Under the pieces are notes generated by a model. That model was not told where the DNA came from and made no database searches. It saw nothing but the letters and a program-made list of their open reading frames with translations. Source: Thorsellia kenyensis (lineage in GTDB: Bacteria; Pseudomonadota; Gammaproteobacteria; Enterobacterales; Thorselliaceae). From it: a stretch of 64,000 bases of DNA. Where the stretch lies: contig NZ_JBHLXE010000071.1 of the NCBI RefSeq assembly GCF_042432445.1, positions 1 through 64,000 of the forward strand, given 5' to 3'. A program made the position numbers and the translations under genes. Below, piece by piece: positions 16,907 through 26,968 of the stretch (its first letter is position 1; the number at the start of each line of letters is the position of its first letter).

Positions 16907-18559
16907 ATGTCTAATAAACCATTTGTATATCAAGCCCCTTTTCCTCTTTCACCAGATGATACCGAATATTATCTTTTATCAAGTGATCACGTTTCTACTT
17001 TTGAATTAGAGGGACAAACTTGTCTTAAAGTTCATCCTGAGGCACTCTCTTTAATGGCTATGCAAGCATTTCATGATGCTTCCTTTATGCTAAGAACAAG
17101 TCACCAAAAACAAGTGGCTTCAATATTGCATGATCCTGAGGCGAGTGATAATGATAAATATGTTGCTTTACAATTTCTTAGAAATTCGGAAATAGCGGCA
17201 AAAGGAATTTTACCTACATGCCAAGATACAGGAACGGCTATTATCATGGGTAAAAAAGGACAAGGAGTTTGGACTGGTGGTGGTGATGAAGCTGCATTAT
17301 CTAAGGGTGTATATGATGCATTTATTAACAATAATCTGCGTTATTCTCAAAATGCCCCTATTGATATGTTTAAAGAAGTAAATACCGGCACTAACTTACC
17401 TGCACAAATCGATCTTTATGCGGTTGATGGTAATGAATATCATTTTTTATGTATTGCAAAAGGTGGCGGTTCTGCAAATAAAACCTTTCTATACCAAGAA
17501 ACCAAAGCGACCCTTTCGCCAAATGTGTTAAAAAAATTCCTTGTTGAAAAAATGAAATCTCTCGGCACATCAGCCTGCCCTCCTTATCATCTTGCATTTG
17601 TTATTGGTGGTACTTCTGCTGAAGCAAATCTTAAAACAGTAAAATTAGCTTCGACTCACTATTACGATACGCTTCCTACAGAAGGAAATGAACATGGTCA
17701 AGCATTTAGAGATATCGAACTGGAGCAGGAACTTTTACTTGAAGCTCAACAATTAGGTATTGGTGCGCAATTTGGTGGTAAATACTTCTGTCACGATGTT
17801 CGTGTGATTCGCCTTCCTCGTCATGGTGCATCTTGCCCTATTGGAATGGGTGTTTCTTGTTCAGCTGATAGAAATATTAAGACTAAGATTAACAAAGAGG
17901 GTATATGGATAGAAAAACTAGAAAATAACCCTGCTCAATTTATTCCTGAAGAATTGAGTAAAGCCGGCGAAGGTGAAGTCGTTAGTATTTCTCTTAACCA
18001 ACCAATGGCTGATATTTTAAAAACACTTTCTCAATATCCTGTTGCTACACGACTATCGCTTACTGGAACCATTATCGTGGCAAGAGACATCGCACACGCC
18101 AAGCTCAAGGAACTTATTGATAATAATCAACCGTTACCTGACTATATTAAAAACCATCCTATTTATTATGCTGGCCCTGCCAAAACACCTGAAGGTTTAC
18201 CATCAGGTTCATTAGGTCCTACCACAGCAGGTAGAATGGACTCTTACGTTGATATTCTTCAATCGAATGGTGGAAGTCTCATTATGCTTGCTAAGGGTAA
18301 CCGTAGCCAACAAGTAACTGATGCTTGTAAAAAACATGGTGGTTTTTATCTCGGGAGTATCGGTGGACCAGCTGCCGTGCTTGCACAACAAAGCATTAAG
18401 AAGTTAGAATGTGTGGCTTATGAAGAGCTTGGTATGGAAGCAATTTGGAAAATCGAAGTTGAAAATTTCCCTGCGTTTATTCTTGTGGATGATAAAGGTA
18501 ATGATTTCTTTACTCAGATTGATAATAAGCAATGTAATATTTGTGTTAAAAATGTCTAA
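16907..18559 (+). CDS. fumA: Class I fumarate hydratase (FumA/FumB type)
   Basis: Interconverts fumarate and malate with an oxygen-sensitive [4Fe-4S] cluster. The 550-aa product (E. coli FumA 548) is collinear with it from MSNKPFVYQAPFPL to the end. It has LPTCQDTGTAI (first cluster Cys), KEVNTGTNLPAQIDLY, CPPYHLAFVIGGTSAE, RHGASCPIGMGVSCSADRN (the other Cys residues) and the C-terminal beta domain with GPTTAGRMDSYVD. FumA and FumB cannot be told apart by sequence. Next to the aerobic cyo cluster FumA is the simpler name. A long perfect hairpin follows the gene. Confidence 0.95.
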   Translation: MSNKPFVYQAPFPLSPDDTEYYLLSSDHVSTFELEGQTCLKVHPEALSLMAMQAFHDASFMLRTSHQKQVASILHDPEASDNDKYVALQFLRNSEIAAKGILPTCQDTGTAIIMGKKGQGVWTGGGDEAALSKGVYDAFINNNLRYSQNAPIDMFKEVNTGTNLPAQIDLYAVDGNEYHFLCIAKGGGSANKTFLYQETKATLSPNVLKKFLVEKMKSLGTSACPPYHLAFVIGGTSAEANLKTVKLASTHYYDTLPTEGNEHGQAFRDIELEQELLLEAQQLGIGAQFGGKYFCHDVRVIRLPRHGASCPIGMGVSCSADRNIKTKINKEGIWIEKLENNPAQFIPEELSKAGEGEVVSISLNQPMADILKTLSQYPVATRLSLTGTIIVARDIAHAKLKELIDNNQPLPDYIKNHPIYYAGPAKTPEGLPSGSLGPTTAGRMDSYVDILQSNGGSLIMLAKGNRSQQVTDACKKHGGFYLGSIGGPAAVLAQQSIKKLECVAYEELGMEAIWKIEVENFPAFILVDDKGNDFFTQIDNKQCNICVKNV

Positions 18560-18684
18560 TACTCATTGGTATTGTTGTTTTATTAAGTATTTTAATTATG
18601 GTTCTTTGATTTTATTTCTGGGTAATTCGACTTAATCAAGATTGCTCTCTAAGAAGACTTAGGATCGTAAAAGCTCACAAGCTA

Positions 18685-18721
18685 GCTACTAAATAGGGGG
18701 CTTATCCCCCTATTTAGTAGC
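18685..18721. terminator. Long perfect hairpin between fumA and yajG
   Basis: A perfect 16-bp inverted repeat (18685-18700, 18706-18721) with a 5-nt loop and a G5/C5 core sits between the convergent genes fumA and yajG. It probably works as a bidirectional terminator, although the T-tracts on both sides are short. Confidence 0.8.
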
Positions 18722-18781
18722 TTTGTATCGTATAAAAACGATTTAATAGATGCAATCAGATAACCGGACCATATCTTATTA

Positions 18782-19369
18782 TCAATTTTGACGTATAAAT
18801 GTTGCTACACTGTTGTCTTGTGCCATCTCGTTGATTGCATTTGTAAGCACAGTATTAAGCACTTCTTCTATTTTAGCTTGCGAAGCTGTTAATGCACCTT
18901 CGAGTGAATATTGCCCACGATACGTTTTACTGTGTTGTAAAGAATTATTTACCGATCTAGTTTGCAATGTTAATTCAACAACAGCATCGATTCTATGTTT
19001 TAAATTACCTTCTGTCACATTCGCATCAAGTCTATTTAGGATGATTTGGACTGTTACAGGGGCATTACCACCAACTGAAAACCCTCTGGCTGCCATTTGC
19101 TTCTCAACTATTTCCTGGAGTAGAAAACGGACATCACGATTAGGCATTAGTTCAATTAATTCTCCTTTGCGTTCCAATTTAGCTAAGGTTGCGGTACTTC
19201 TATTATCTACACTGACCACATTAATCGATGTTGCGTTAATTGTAAGATCTTGATTTGGTAGCGTGATCCTAGGTGCTAGATTAATTTTGTTATTTTGTGG
19301 TGCAACACAAGCAGTTAAAAAAACTGTTGTTAATAGAGTTGTTGCTAAAGCTATATTTTTAAAATTCAT
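18782..19369 (-). CDS. yajG: YajG-family outer-membrane lipoprotein
   Basis: Predicted lipoprotein of unknown role. From ATG 19369 it is 195 aa (E. coli YajG 192), with a signal sequence and lipobox LTAC (Cys 21). The family blocks RFLLQEIVEKQMAARGF, TYRGQYSLEGA and IEEVLNTVLTNAINEMAQD are present. An ATG seven codons upstream (19390) was rejected because AGAGGA lies about seven bases before 19369. It is divergent from bolA, as in E. coli. Confidence 0.9.
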   Translation of the reverse strand: MNFKNIALATTLLTTVFLTACVAPQNNKINLAPRITLPNQDLTINATSINVVSVDNRSTATLAKLERKGELIELMPNRDVRFLLQEIVEKQMAARGFSVGGNAPVTVQIILNRLDANVTEGNLKHRIDAVVELTLQTRSVNNSLQHSKTYRGQYSLEGALTASQAKIEEVLNTVLTNAINEMAQDNSVATFIRQN

Positions 19370-19517
19370 GATGTTCCTCTTAAATATCAATTGAGTAATT
19401 AAGGTTATTTTTTAATAATTGTATCACTGTTGAACTAAAGCTTAAACCTAAAATAAGTTAAAATAAATCATCTATGATAAAATAGTCATTCACTTCCATG
19501 CAAATAAGGGGCCTATC

Positions 19518-19829
19518 ATGAATACTGAAACTCAAATTAACCAGCGATTAGCGGAACTTAATCCTAGCTACCTAAGGATTGAAAATGAAAGTTATAAGCA
19601 CAACGTACCAAAAAATTCAGAAACTCACTTTAATGTAGTGATTGTCAGTGAGGCATTTAACAATCTATCATTAATAAAGCGCCATCAGACAATTTATGGG
19701 TTACTTTCAGAGTTAATGAAAAATCCTATACATGCATTAGCACTTCACACTTTCACAAGTAAAGAATGGGAGAGTCAAAAAATTGATAATTTGAGCTCTC
19801 CAGAGTGCCTAGGTGGAGGTAAAAAGTAA
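19518..19829 (+). CDS. bolA: BolA-family protein
   Basis: A small stress- and morphology-related protein that binds monothiol glutaredoxins and acts in iron-sulfur handling and transcription. The 103-aa product (E. coli 105) has ESYKHNVPKNSETHFNVVIVS, the helix around LIKRHQTIYGLL and the conserved HALALHTFTSKEWE. The divergent arrangement with yajG supports BolA rather than IbaG. Its stop is 2 nt from the nadR stop on the other strand, with no terminator between. Confidence 0.95.
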   Translation: MNTETQINQRLAELNPSYLRIENESYKHNVPKNSETHFNVVIVSEAFNNLSLIKRHQTIYGLLSELMKNPIHALALHTFTSKEWESQKIDNLSSPECLGGGKK

Positions 19830-19831
19830 TA

Positions 19832-21028
19832 TTATTCTTTAAAACCTAGTAGCTGATTGACTTGTTCTACACAAGCTAAGTACCTTTTATCATAATCACT
19901 TTCTTTAATCCTGACATAGCCTATTGCATTTTTGTCTAGGCTATCTATTATGACTTTTGTACGCGTAGACATATTTGTTTGGTTCTTTTCATCTTCTATT
20001 AATAAAACTAAATCAAAACGATATTTATCAATCATGGCCTGTATAAGGTTGTGTTCTTTACCCATATTTTTCTTACAAGAAACTTGTAATGATACAAAAT
20101 CGGTATCGACAAAAACTACTCGATTGGCGAATTTAATTGCAAAGTCAATGTAATGAGCCTGACCAAGCGCAATCTTATCATAATCATTAAATTGGAGCGC
20201 TTTGACTTCATTCCCTAGATGCGTAAAAAGGTATTCTTTTTTATAATCCCAAGCGCTTGTGGTATTAAATGTATTTGATAGTTTATTGACAAGTGTCGAT
20301 TTACCTACTAGCGCACAACCAATAACAGCAACCGTTCTGACAAAAAATGGCTTAACCTCTGTTGGTATGTATTCCCAATATTGAAAAGGATTCAGGCGTA
20401 TTTTCTCCCCACTGATAGGCATTACACCTCTCTTAGGATCTATCAGGATAGTTTTAGCATTAAATAGCTCTTTATACTTAGGAGTATCTGTTAATTCACT
20501 TGAATAGATAAAATCAGGCACAATGCCTTGTTCATTTAAAAACTCTTTAACGCTGTCACGCCAGTCATGCCAACCATTAGGGTAGGGCTCAATACCAATT
20601 TCATTAAACAGATGGATTTTAATATTACTTTGGTATTTAAAAGTCTGTAATAACCATCTTAGCCTATCACTAATCGTTGGTTGCTTTGACATTTGACTCG
20701 CATCAAATAAAGCTTTGTCTCTAGGTTCATCATAACAGAGTATTACATGCAATTTATCGACTTGGCTTGCTGCTCTTTGTATTAAATAAACATGCCCTGT
20801 ATGTAAAGGATAGAATTTACCAAAAATAACCCCCTGTATCTCGTTATTTTTAGGAAAATCAATCCTCAAGTACTCATGAATTTTTTGCAACTTTTGACCA
20901 CTGGGCTCTTTGACCTTATCATTTAAAAGTTGACTTAAATATCCTTTACTTATTCCACATGCTGCAGCGACTTCTTGTAGTGTTCTTCGTTGATTTTTAA
21001 TCGCTTGTTTAATGTATTTATAAGTCAT
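19832..21028 (-). CDS. nadR: Trifunctional NAD regulator NadR (repressor/NMN adenylyltransferase/ribosylnicotinamide kinase)
   Basis: Senses NAD and salvages pyridine nucleotides. From ATG 21028 it is 398 aa (E. coli 410). An N-terminal helix-turn-helix (about 1-55, TLQEVAAACGISKGYLSQLL) is followed by the adenylyltransferase domain with GKFYPLHTGHVYLIQRA (HxGH) and the kinase domain with a P-loop CALVGKSTLVNKL. The family motif WEYIPTEVKPFFVRTVAV joins the domains. An ATG five codons upstream (21043) is possible, but 21028 matches the E. coli N terminus. All three domains appear intact, so it may regulate as well as salvage. Confidence 0.92.
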   Translation of the reverse strand: MTYKYIKQAIKNQRRTLQEVAAACGISKGYLSQLLNDKVKEPSGQKLQKIHEYLRIDFPKNNEIQGVIFGKFYPLHTGHVYLIQRAASQVDKLHVILCYDEPRDKALFDASQMSKQPTISDRLRWLLQTFKYQSNIKIHLFNEIGIEPYPNGWHDWRDSVKEFLNEQGIVPDFIYSSELTDTPKYKELFNAKTILIDPKRGVMPISGEKIRLNPFQYWEYIPTEVKPFFVRTVAVIGCALVGKSTLVNKLSNTFNTTSAWDYKKEYLFTHLGNEVKALQFNDYDKIALGQAHYIDFAIKFANRVVFVDTDFVSLQVSCKKNMGKEHNLIQAMIDKYRFDLVLLIEDEKNQTNMSTRTKVIIDSLDKNAIGYVRIKESDYDKRYLACVEQVNQLLGFKE

Positions 21029-21363
21029 GAATCTAGCTTCCATTCTTTAAGTTTGTTCTATGAGAGAACTAAACAATCTATTTAAAACAGTGTTATTTTT
21101 TATAATATAAATAATAGTGTATCCCTGCATTTACTCTTAGGATAATAAAATTTATTCTAGTTGATCAAATATATTATGTCATGCACGTTTTTCAGATTTT
21201 GCCTATTTTCAACTACGGAAAGTTAAACTTTCCTATCTAGGAAGCTTAATTTTCTGTATGAAAAGTGATCCACTCACTCATTAGAGAAAAAAAATGCCGT
21301 CATTCTAAAGAAAAACGGCACTTAAATAACTCATTTCATCTTATTCATCTATGCAATAAAGTG
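21029..21363. other. nadR upstream region and deaD terminator
   Basis: AT-rich, no gene. It holds a perfect 8-bp dyad GGAAAGTT-A-AACTTTCC (21217-21233), about 190 bp upstream of nadR, possibly an operator but not the E. coli NadR box. The deaD terminator is at 21295-21320. Confidence 0.45.
21295..21320 (-). terminator. Terminator of deaD
   Basis: On the minus strand TGCCGT and ACGGCA arms flank a 14-nt loop and are followed by a run of eight T, about 45 nt after the deaD stop. Confidence 0.85.
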
Positions 21364-23262
21364 TTATGCACTAAATTGCTTTCTAGTAAAAGATGATTTA
21401 TCAGAACGTCCAGCCGAGCGAGGCCTATCAGCTCCTCCACGGCGTCCTTCATGATTACCGCCTCTTGGACCACGTCTATCATCAGATGAACGTGCAGGTC
21501 TGCCATTTCCTGATTGCGCTTCTACCTGTGAGACAAATTGCATATTTAATGGTTTATTCAGCACTCGGGTTTTAGTAAGATGGCCTAAAATATCAGTTGG
21601 CATCCCACGTGGTAATTCAATAGTAGAATGAGTAGGATACAACTTGATGTTACCTATATAACGACTACTGATATCGCCCTCATTTGCTATGGCGCCCACA
21701 ATATGTCTTACCTCTACACCATCATCGCGTCCGACTTCTATACGATATAAATCCATATCACCAACTTGGCGACGTTCTTTACGCTCAGGGCGACTATTAT
21801 CAGCTCCTCTTGATTCTCTTTCTCTTCCTCGTCCTTCGAAACGGGACTCTTTTCTATCAAAATCTCTCGAAGGTTTATTTCTCATAACAGGATCTGGTTT
21901 TATGACTAATGGTCTTGATACTTGAGCCATTTTAAGAAGTGCTGCAGCTAATGTTTCAATATCAATACCTTGAGGTTGAATTTTTTCAATCAGTGCTTGG
22001 TATTTATCTAAATCATGGCTTTCGATTTCTGTTTTTACTTTTTCAGTAAAAGATTGAATTCTATGTGCAGCTAGCGTTTCTGCTGTAGGTAATTGAACTT
22101 CTGGGATCACAATACGCATGGTACGTTCAATATTTTTAAGTAAACGGTATTCTCTGCTATCAACAAATAAAAGTGCGCGCCCAGCTCTACCTGCACGTCC
22201 AGTTCGACCAATTCTATGCACATAAGATTCTGCATCTTGTGTGATATCATAGTTTACAACAAGGCTAATACGTTCAACATCTAACCCCCTTGCAGCCACA
22301 TCAGTTGCGACAAGAATATCAAGTCGACCATCTTTCAATCTATCTAATGTTTGCTCACGTAATGATTGATTCATATCACCATTCAGTGCAGCTGCATTGT
22401 ATCCGCCTTTTTCAAGAACTTCTGTAACCTCTACTGTCGCATTTTTAGTTCTTACAAAAATAATTGCCGCATCAAAAGCTTCTACTTCTAAAAAGCGGAT
22501 CAGTGCATCATTTTTACGAACACCAGCAACACGCCAAAAACTTTGGCTTATGTCAGGGCGGGTTGTATCACTTGCTTTAATGCGTACTTCTTCAGGCTCA
22601 TTCATAAAGCGACGTGTGATACGTCTTATCGCTTCAGGCATCGTAGCAGAGAATAGTGCAGTTTGATGTTCACTTGGGATCTTTGACATGATAGTTTCTA
22701 CATCATCAATAAAACCCATTCTTAACATTTCATCTGCTTCATCTAGCACAAGACCCTTGATGTCTTTAAGCTTTAAAGTGCCTCTTTCCAAATGGTCTAA
22801 TAATCTACCCGGCGTACCAACAACAATTTGTGGTCCTTGCTTAAGTGATCTTAATTGTCCTTCATAGCGTTGACCACCATAAAGGGCTACTACATTCACA
22901 TTTTTCATATATTTTGTGAATGTTTCGCATGCTTCAGCCACTTGTATTGCCAGTTCACGTGTAGGAGCTAGCACTAAAATTTGTGGTGATTTCAGATTAA
23001 CATCTAGATTTTGCAATAATGGTAATGAAAATGCTGCTGTTTTACCACTCCCTGTCTGAGCGATACCTAATACATCTTTACCTTTCAATAAATGAGGCAT
23101 ACATGCAGCTTGGATTGGCGAGGGTTTTTCATAGCCCAAGTCTGTCAATGCAGATAAAATTTCTTGCATTAAACCTAATGACGCAAAGGTCATCTCATTT
23201 TTAATTTCATTTGAATTTGATGTTGCTTCGATGTGTGTTTCTTTATCTATATTTGTTGTCAT
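21364..23262 (-). CDS. deaD: DEAD-box ATP-dependent RNA helicase DeaD/CsdA
   Basis: Cold-shock RNA helicase acting in ribosome assembly and mRNA decay. The 632-aa protein has the Q motif (YEKPSPIQAACMPHLL), Walker A AQTGSGKTAA, PTRELA, GTPGRLLDHL, DEAD, SATMPEA, RGLDVERI and HRIGRTGRAGR, then the DbpA-like RNA-binding domain with VGRDDGVEVRHIVGAIANEGDISSR quoted only in part by E. coli homology, and a basic Arg/Gly-rich tail. It extends about 20 aa beyond E. coli at the N terminus. It is downstream of nlpI, the same order as in E. coli (pnp-nlpI-deaD). Confidence 0.97.
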   Translation of the reverse strand: MTTNIDKETHIEATSNSNEIKNEMTFASLGLMQEILSALTDLGYEKPSPIQAACMPHLLKGKDVLGIAQTGSGKTAAFSLPLLQNLDVNLKSPQILVLAPTRELAIQVAEACETFTKYMKNVNVVALYGGQRYEGQLRSLKQGPQIVVGTPGRLLDHLERGTLKLKDIKGLVLDEADEMLRMGFIDDVETIMSKIPSEHQTALFSATMPEAIRRITRRFMNEPEEVRIKASDTTRPDISQSFWRVAGVRKNDALIRFLEVEAFDAAIIFVRTKNATVEVTEVLEKGGYNAAALNGDMNQSLREQTLDRLKDGRLDILVATDVAARGLDVERISLVVNYDITQDAESYVHRIGRTGRAGRAGRALLFVDSREYRLLKNIERTMRIVIPEVQLPTAETLAAHRIQSFTEKVKTEIESHDLDKYQALIEKIQPQGIDIETLAAALLKMAQVSRPLVIKPDPVMRNKPSRDFDRKESRFEGRGRERESRGADNSRPERKERRQVGDMDLYRIEVGRDDGVEVRHIVGAIANEGDISSRYIGNIKLYPTHSTIELPRGMPTDILGHLTKTRVLNKPLNMQFVSQVEAQSGNGRPARSSDDRRGPRGGNHEGRRGGADRPRSAGRSDKSSFTRKQFSA

Positions 23263-23403
23263 TTTCTAACTCTATTGTAGGTAACATAACGAATGAGTCA
23301 GTCCAACAAACTAGTAAAAATGTAATTAGTTTCATTAAATTGCGTGACCAACTCGAAAAGACAGCACTCTTATCCTAATATAAAATAAGATCTACTGTAT
23401 AAT

Positions 23404-24318
23404 TTAAGGTGAGTTTGATTCGGCTAGGTCTTCTTGTTGTTGAGCTATTAAAGCTAACTCTAATAGTGCATAGCGATGTTCAACATAGTTATGAACATTA
23501 TTCGCTATCGCTTTTTTAAACAGCGATATTGCCCTATTTACATCTCCTAAACTTAAGTAATGCTTTCCTAAATAAAAGTACATTTCAGTTAAATATTCTG
23601 CAAATGTAAAATTATCCAGATTTTGTTTATCTAAACGATGCATTAACTCTTTTTCTGAAATGTGCCCTAAATAAAACGCGACAATATTCCAGCCCCAGTA
23701 ATCTCGTTCTGATACTTCATCATAACGATTTTGTAGTGATTTTTTAGCAGCACTTTCATCAATCTGACGTTCAATCAAATAAAGCCATAAAATACGATAT
23801 GGGTCTGTTGTATCTTCTTGATAAAAAGCGACTAAATCCTCTTGAGCCATTGCATAACGCTCACCGTAGTATAAAGCTATACCACGATTTAAACGTGCAT
23901 AGGTGTAGGTAGAATCAAGTTCTAATACAGAATCAAACGCTTCATAAGCCGCATCAAAATCAGCGGCTTGCGTCGAATATATTCCTAGATAATTATAAAT
24001 TTCCGGAATATCTGGGCGTATAAATAAAGCTTGGGTAAAATCATTACGGGCCAAAGCACGTAAACCTAAGCTGTCATATAAGACACCCCGCTCATATAAC
24101 AATTGAGCTCTTTCTTCCTCGGTCAGCACTGTGGTCGCAAGAATTTGTTCCATTCTTGCAAGCATAACTTCCTGCTGAATAGTAGATTGCAAAGGTACTG
24201 CCATCAGATTATCATTTGATACTTGACTTTGTGATGTGCATCCCGTTAAAAATAAAAATAAGGTAATAGATGACAAGCATATATGCTTTTTCAATGATTT
24301 GTTTAAAATACATTTCAT
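23404..24318 (-). CDS. nlpI: Lipoprotein NlpI (TPR adaptor)
   Basis: Outer-membrane lipoprotein with tetratricopeptide repeats. In E. coli it scaffolds murein hydrolases and presents MepS to the protease Prc. The 304-aa product (E. coli 294) has a lipobox LTGC (Cys 27), then helical repeats: QLLYERGVLYDSLGLRALAR, FDAAYEAFDSVLELD, YARLNRGIALYYG, and a C-terminal repeat with YFYLGKHYLSLGDVNRA and NNVHNYVEHRYALLELA. It lies 70 nt after pnp and 141 nt before deaD. Confidence 0.95.
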   Translation of the reverse strand: MKCILNKSLKKHICLSSITLFLFLTGCTSQSQVSNDNLMAVPLQSTIQQEVMLARMEQILATTVLTEEERAQLLYERGVLYDSLGLRALARNDFTQALFIRPDIPEIYNYLGIYSTQAADFDAAYEAFDSVLELDSTYTYARLNRGIALYYGERYAMAQEDLVAFYQEDTTDPYRILWLYLIERQIDESAAKKSLQNRYDEVSERDYWGWNIVAFYLGHISEKELMHRLDKQNLDNFTFAEYLTEMYFYLGKHYLSLGDVNRAISLFKKAIANNVHNYVEHRYALLELALIAQQQEDLAESNSP

Positions 24319-24388
24319 CTCTTTTACCCATAATTATTTATACTTTCTAATAATTTAACTTCGGAACTTTTTCAGTATACCACAATTT

Positions 24389-26560
24389 CTACTCTGCGTC
24401 TTGCCCTTGACCCGACCCATTTGTATTATTTTGTGAAGATTCAGTATCTGGTTGTACAGATAATGCTTCTTCATTTTGTGGTTGAGCTTCTTTGATACTA
24501 AGTCTTACACGACCTTGTCTATCAATTTCTAATACTTTAACTGGTACTTCTTGACCAACAGCAATGTAATCAGCAATTTTTTCAATGCGTTTGTCTACGA
24601 TTTGAGAGATATGCACAAGTCCTTCTTTACCGCCAGCAAAGCTAACAAAAGCACCAAAATCTGCAACTCTAACTACTTTTCCTTCATAGATTTTACCAAC
24701 AATCACTTCTGCTGTAATCTCTTCTATACGACGAATCGCATGTTGAGCCTTTTCATTATCAGAGGAAGCTATTTTAACAAGACCCGTATCATCAATTTCG
24801 ATGGTAGTACCTGTTTCTTCAGTTAATGCACGTATTACCGCGCCACCTTTGCCTATAATGTCTTTAATTTTATCTGCGTTAACTTTTAATGTATGGATTC
24901 TTGGGGCAAAATCAGATATTTCAGTATTAGGTTGAGTAATTGTTCTCTCCATCACATCTAGGATATGTAAGCGAGCGCCTTTTGCTTGATTTAAAGCAAC
25001 TTGCATGATTTCTTTAGTGATTCCTTCAATTTTAATATCCATTTGAAGTGCTGTAATACCTTCACGGCTACCAGCAACTTTAAAATCCATATCACCTAAG
25101 TGATCTTCATCTCCTAAAATATCAGAAAGAACAACAAATTTATCATCTTCCTTAACTAACCCCATAGCGATACCTGCAACAGCTGAGCGGATAGGTACGC
25201 CGGCATCCATAAGTGCAAGTGATGCACCACATACAGATGCCATTGAAGAAGAGCCGTTAGATTCTGTGATTTCAGAAACGACCCTGACTGTATAAGGAAA
25301 TTCTGCCGCGCTTGGCATTACTGCTGCAACACCACGTTTAGCGAGACGACCATGGCCAATTTCACGGCGTTTAGGTGAGCCTACCATACCAGTTTCACCA
25401 ACAGAATATGGAGGGAAATTATAATGGAATAAGAATTTATCTGTTTTTTCACCGACTAATTCATCAATAACTTGAGCATCTCTTTCCGTACCTAAAGTGA
25501 CGGTGACAAGTGCTTGTGTTTCACCACGAGTGAAAAGTGATGAACCATGAGTACGAGGAAGTACACCAGTGCGTACATCTAATCCACGGATCATGTCTTT
25601 TTCACGACCATCAATACGAGGAGCACCACTAATAACTCTTTCTCTCACTACTTTAGATTCTAAAGCACCAAGAATAGTTAAAATTTCAGATTCATCAAGT
25701 GTTTCATTTTCTTTAAGTAACTCTTCGCAAACACTGGTCTTAATTGCATCTACTTGCTCATAACGAGTTTGCTTTTCAGTAATTTGGTATGCAGCTGAAA
25801 GTCTATCTTCAGCAAGCATTTGAATTTTTTGATTAAGTTCAACATTAGGGACAGGTGGAACCCAATCCCAAGCTGGCTTAGCGGCTTTTGAAGCAAAAGC
25901 TTTGATTTCATTGATTACGATCTGCTGTTGTTCATGTCCAAAAACAACCGCACCTAACATTTCATCTTCACTGAGAATATCTGCTTCTGATTCAACCATT
26001 AAAACTGCATTCTCAGTTCCTGCAACAACTAAATCAAGTCGACTTTCTTTCAGTTCAGCTGTCGTTGGATTTAAAACATATTTATTGTTAAGGTAACCTA
26101 CACGCGCGGCACCAATTGGGCCATTAAACGGAATACCAGATACTGCAAGAGCAGCTGAAGCACCAATCATAGATACAATATCAGGATTAACTTCTGGATT
26201 AACAGATACAACCGTAGCAACGATTTGTACCTCATTTAAAAAACCTTCAGGAAAAAGAGGTCTTAGTGGCCTATCAATTAAACGACTGACTAATGTCTCA
26301 CCCTCGCTAGGGCGTCCTTCACGACGGAAAAAACTGCCTGGAATTTTACCAACTGCATAAGTTCTTTCTTGATAGTTAACAGTAAGAGGAAAAAAATCCT
26401 GACCAGCTTTAACCTTTTTTTGTCCAACAACTGTAACAAATACTGCAGTGTCGTCCATGCTTATCATTACTGCGCCTGTGGCTTGTCTTGCCATCATATT
26501 TGTTTCTAATGTAACGGTATGCTGTCCGTATTTGAATTCATGTACAATAGGTGTTAACAC
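24389..26560 (-). CDS. pnp: Polyribonucleotide nucleotidyltransferase (PNPase)
   Basis: 3'-5' phosphorolytic exoribonuclease of the degradosome. The 723-aa protein has two RNase PH domains (the second with TRGETQALVTVTLGT, FHYNFPPYSVGETG and HGRLAKRG), a KH domain (VIGKGGAVIRALTEETGTTI) and an S1 domain (GKVVRVADFGAFVSF, GLVHISQI). It starts with GTG: codon GTG at 26560, with GAGG eight bases upstream, and the N terminus MLTPIVHEF matches E. coli. Length compares with 711 in E. coli. It follows rpsO after a 408-nt leader. Confidence 0.97.
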   Translation of the reverse strand: MLTPIVHEFKYGQHTVTLETNMMARQATGAVMISMDDTAVFVTVVGQKKVKAGQDFFPLTVNYQERTYAVGKIPGSFFRREGRPSEGETLVSRLIDRPLRPLFPEGFLNEVQIVATVVSVNPEVNPDIVSMIGASAALAVSGIPFNGPIGAARVGYLNNKYVLNPTTAELKESRLDLVVAGTENAVLMVESEADILSEDEMLGAVVFGHEQQQIVINEIKAFASKAAKPAWDWVPPVPNVELNQKIQMLAEDRLSAAYQITEKQTRYEQVDAIKTSVCEELLKENETLDESEILTILGALESKVVRERVISGAPRIDGREKDMIRGLDVRTGVLPRTHGSSLFTRGETQALVTVTLGTERDAQVIDELVGEKTDKFLFHYNFPPYSVGETGMVGSPKRREIGHGRLAKRGVAAVMPSAAEFPYTVRVVSEITESNGSSSMASVCGASLALMDAGVPIRSAVAGIAMGLVKEDDKFVVLSDILGDEDHLGDMDFKVAGSREGITALQMDIKIEGITKEIMQVALNQAKGARLHILDVMERTITQPNTEISDFAPRIHTLKVNADKIKDIIGKGGAVIRALTEETGTTIEIDDTGLVKIASSDNEKAQHAIRRIEEITAEVIVGKIYEGKVVRVADFGAFVSFAGGKEGLVHISQIVDKRIEKIADYIAVGQEVPVKVLEIDRQGRVRLSIKEAQPQNEEALSVQPDTESSQNNTNGSGQGQDAE

Positions 26561-26968
26561 TATATATTCCTCTTTTTAAACTTTTTATTGCTTAGCAGCT
26601 GTGAGTGATGTTTTATATTGCTTTTTTTTAAATTTATTAACTGGGCTTACTTTTTTAAACTTACAATCATCAATTAAAAATTAACAATTAATATGTGACT
26701 TCCACTCTTCATCATTATTCATTATAGAAATAGTTTTATTTATTTTAAGTACGGCTTATGATTCTTAAAGAATTCAGAAATATTCAATTTAGCGGCCTGA
26801 AGATAATGCCCTTTTTGATGGAACTTTATTTAGATTTAGCTATTCAAATACTATTAATTCACTTTTTGCTTTTTTAATGTTTTTATTTACTACGTATTAT
26901 TAGACCGATATGAATTTTTTTGTAATACGACAAAGGGGCTTGTGCCCCTTTATCGTATTTTTCAGAAA
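26561..26968. other. rpsO-pnp intergenic leader
   Basis: AT-rich, no gene. It contains the hairpin at 26924-26959 and the pnp leader. In E. coli this leader is cut by RNase III and mediates pnp autoregulation. I could not fold a long RNase III stem here by eye. Confidence 0.5.
26924..26959 (-). terminator. Hairpin after rpsO
   Basis: A 16-bp stem with one mismatch and a GGGGC/GCCCC core and 4-nt loop, starting 10 nt past the rpsO stop. On the minus strand the bases after it are A-rich rather than T-rich, so it may be a leaky terminator or an mRNA-stabilising hairpin allowing transcription into pnp. Confidence 0.7.
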
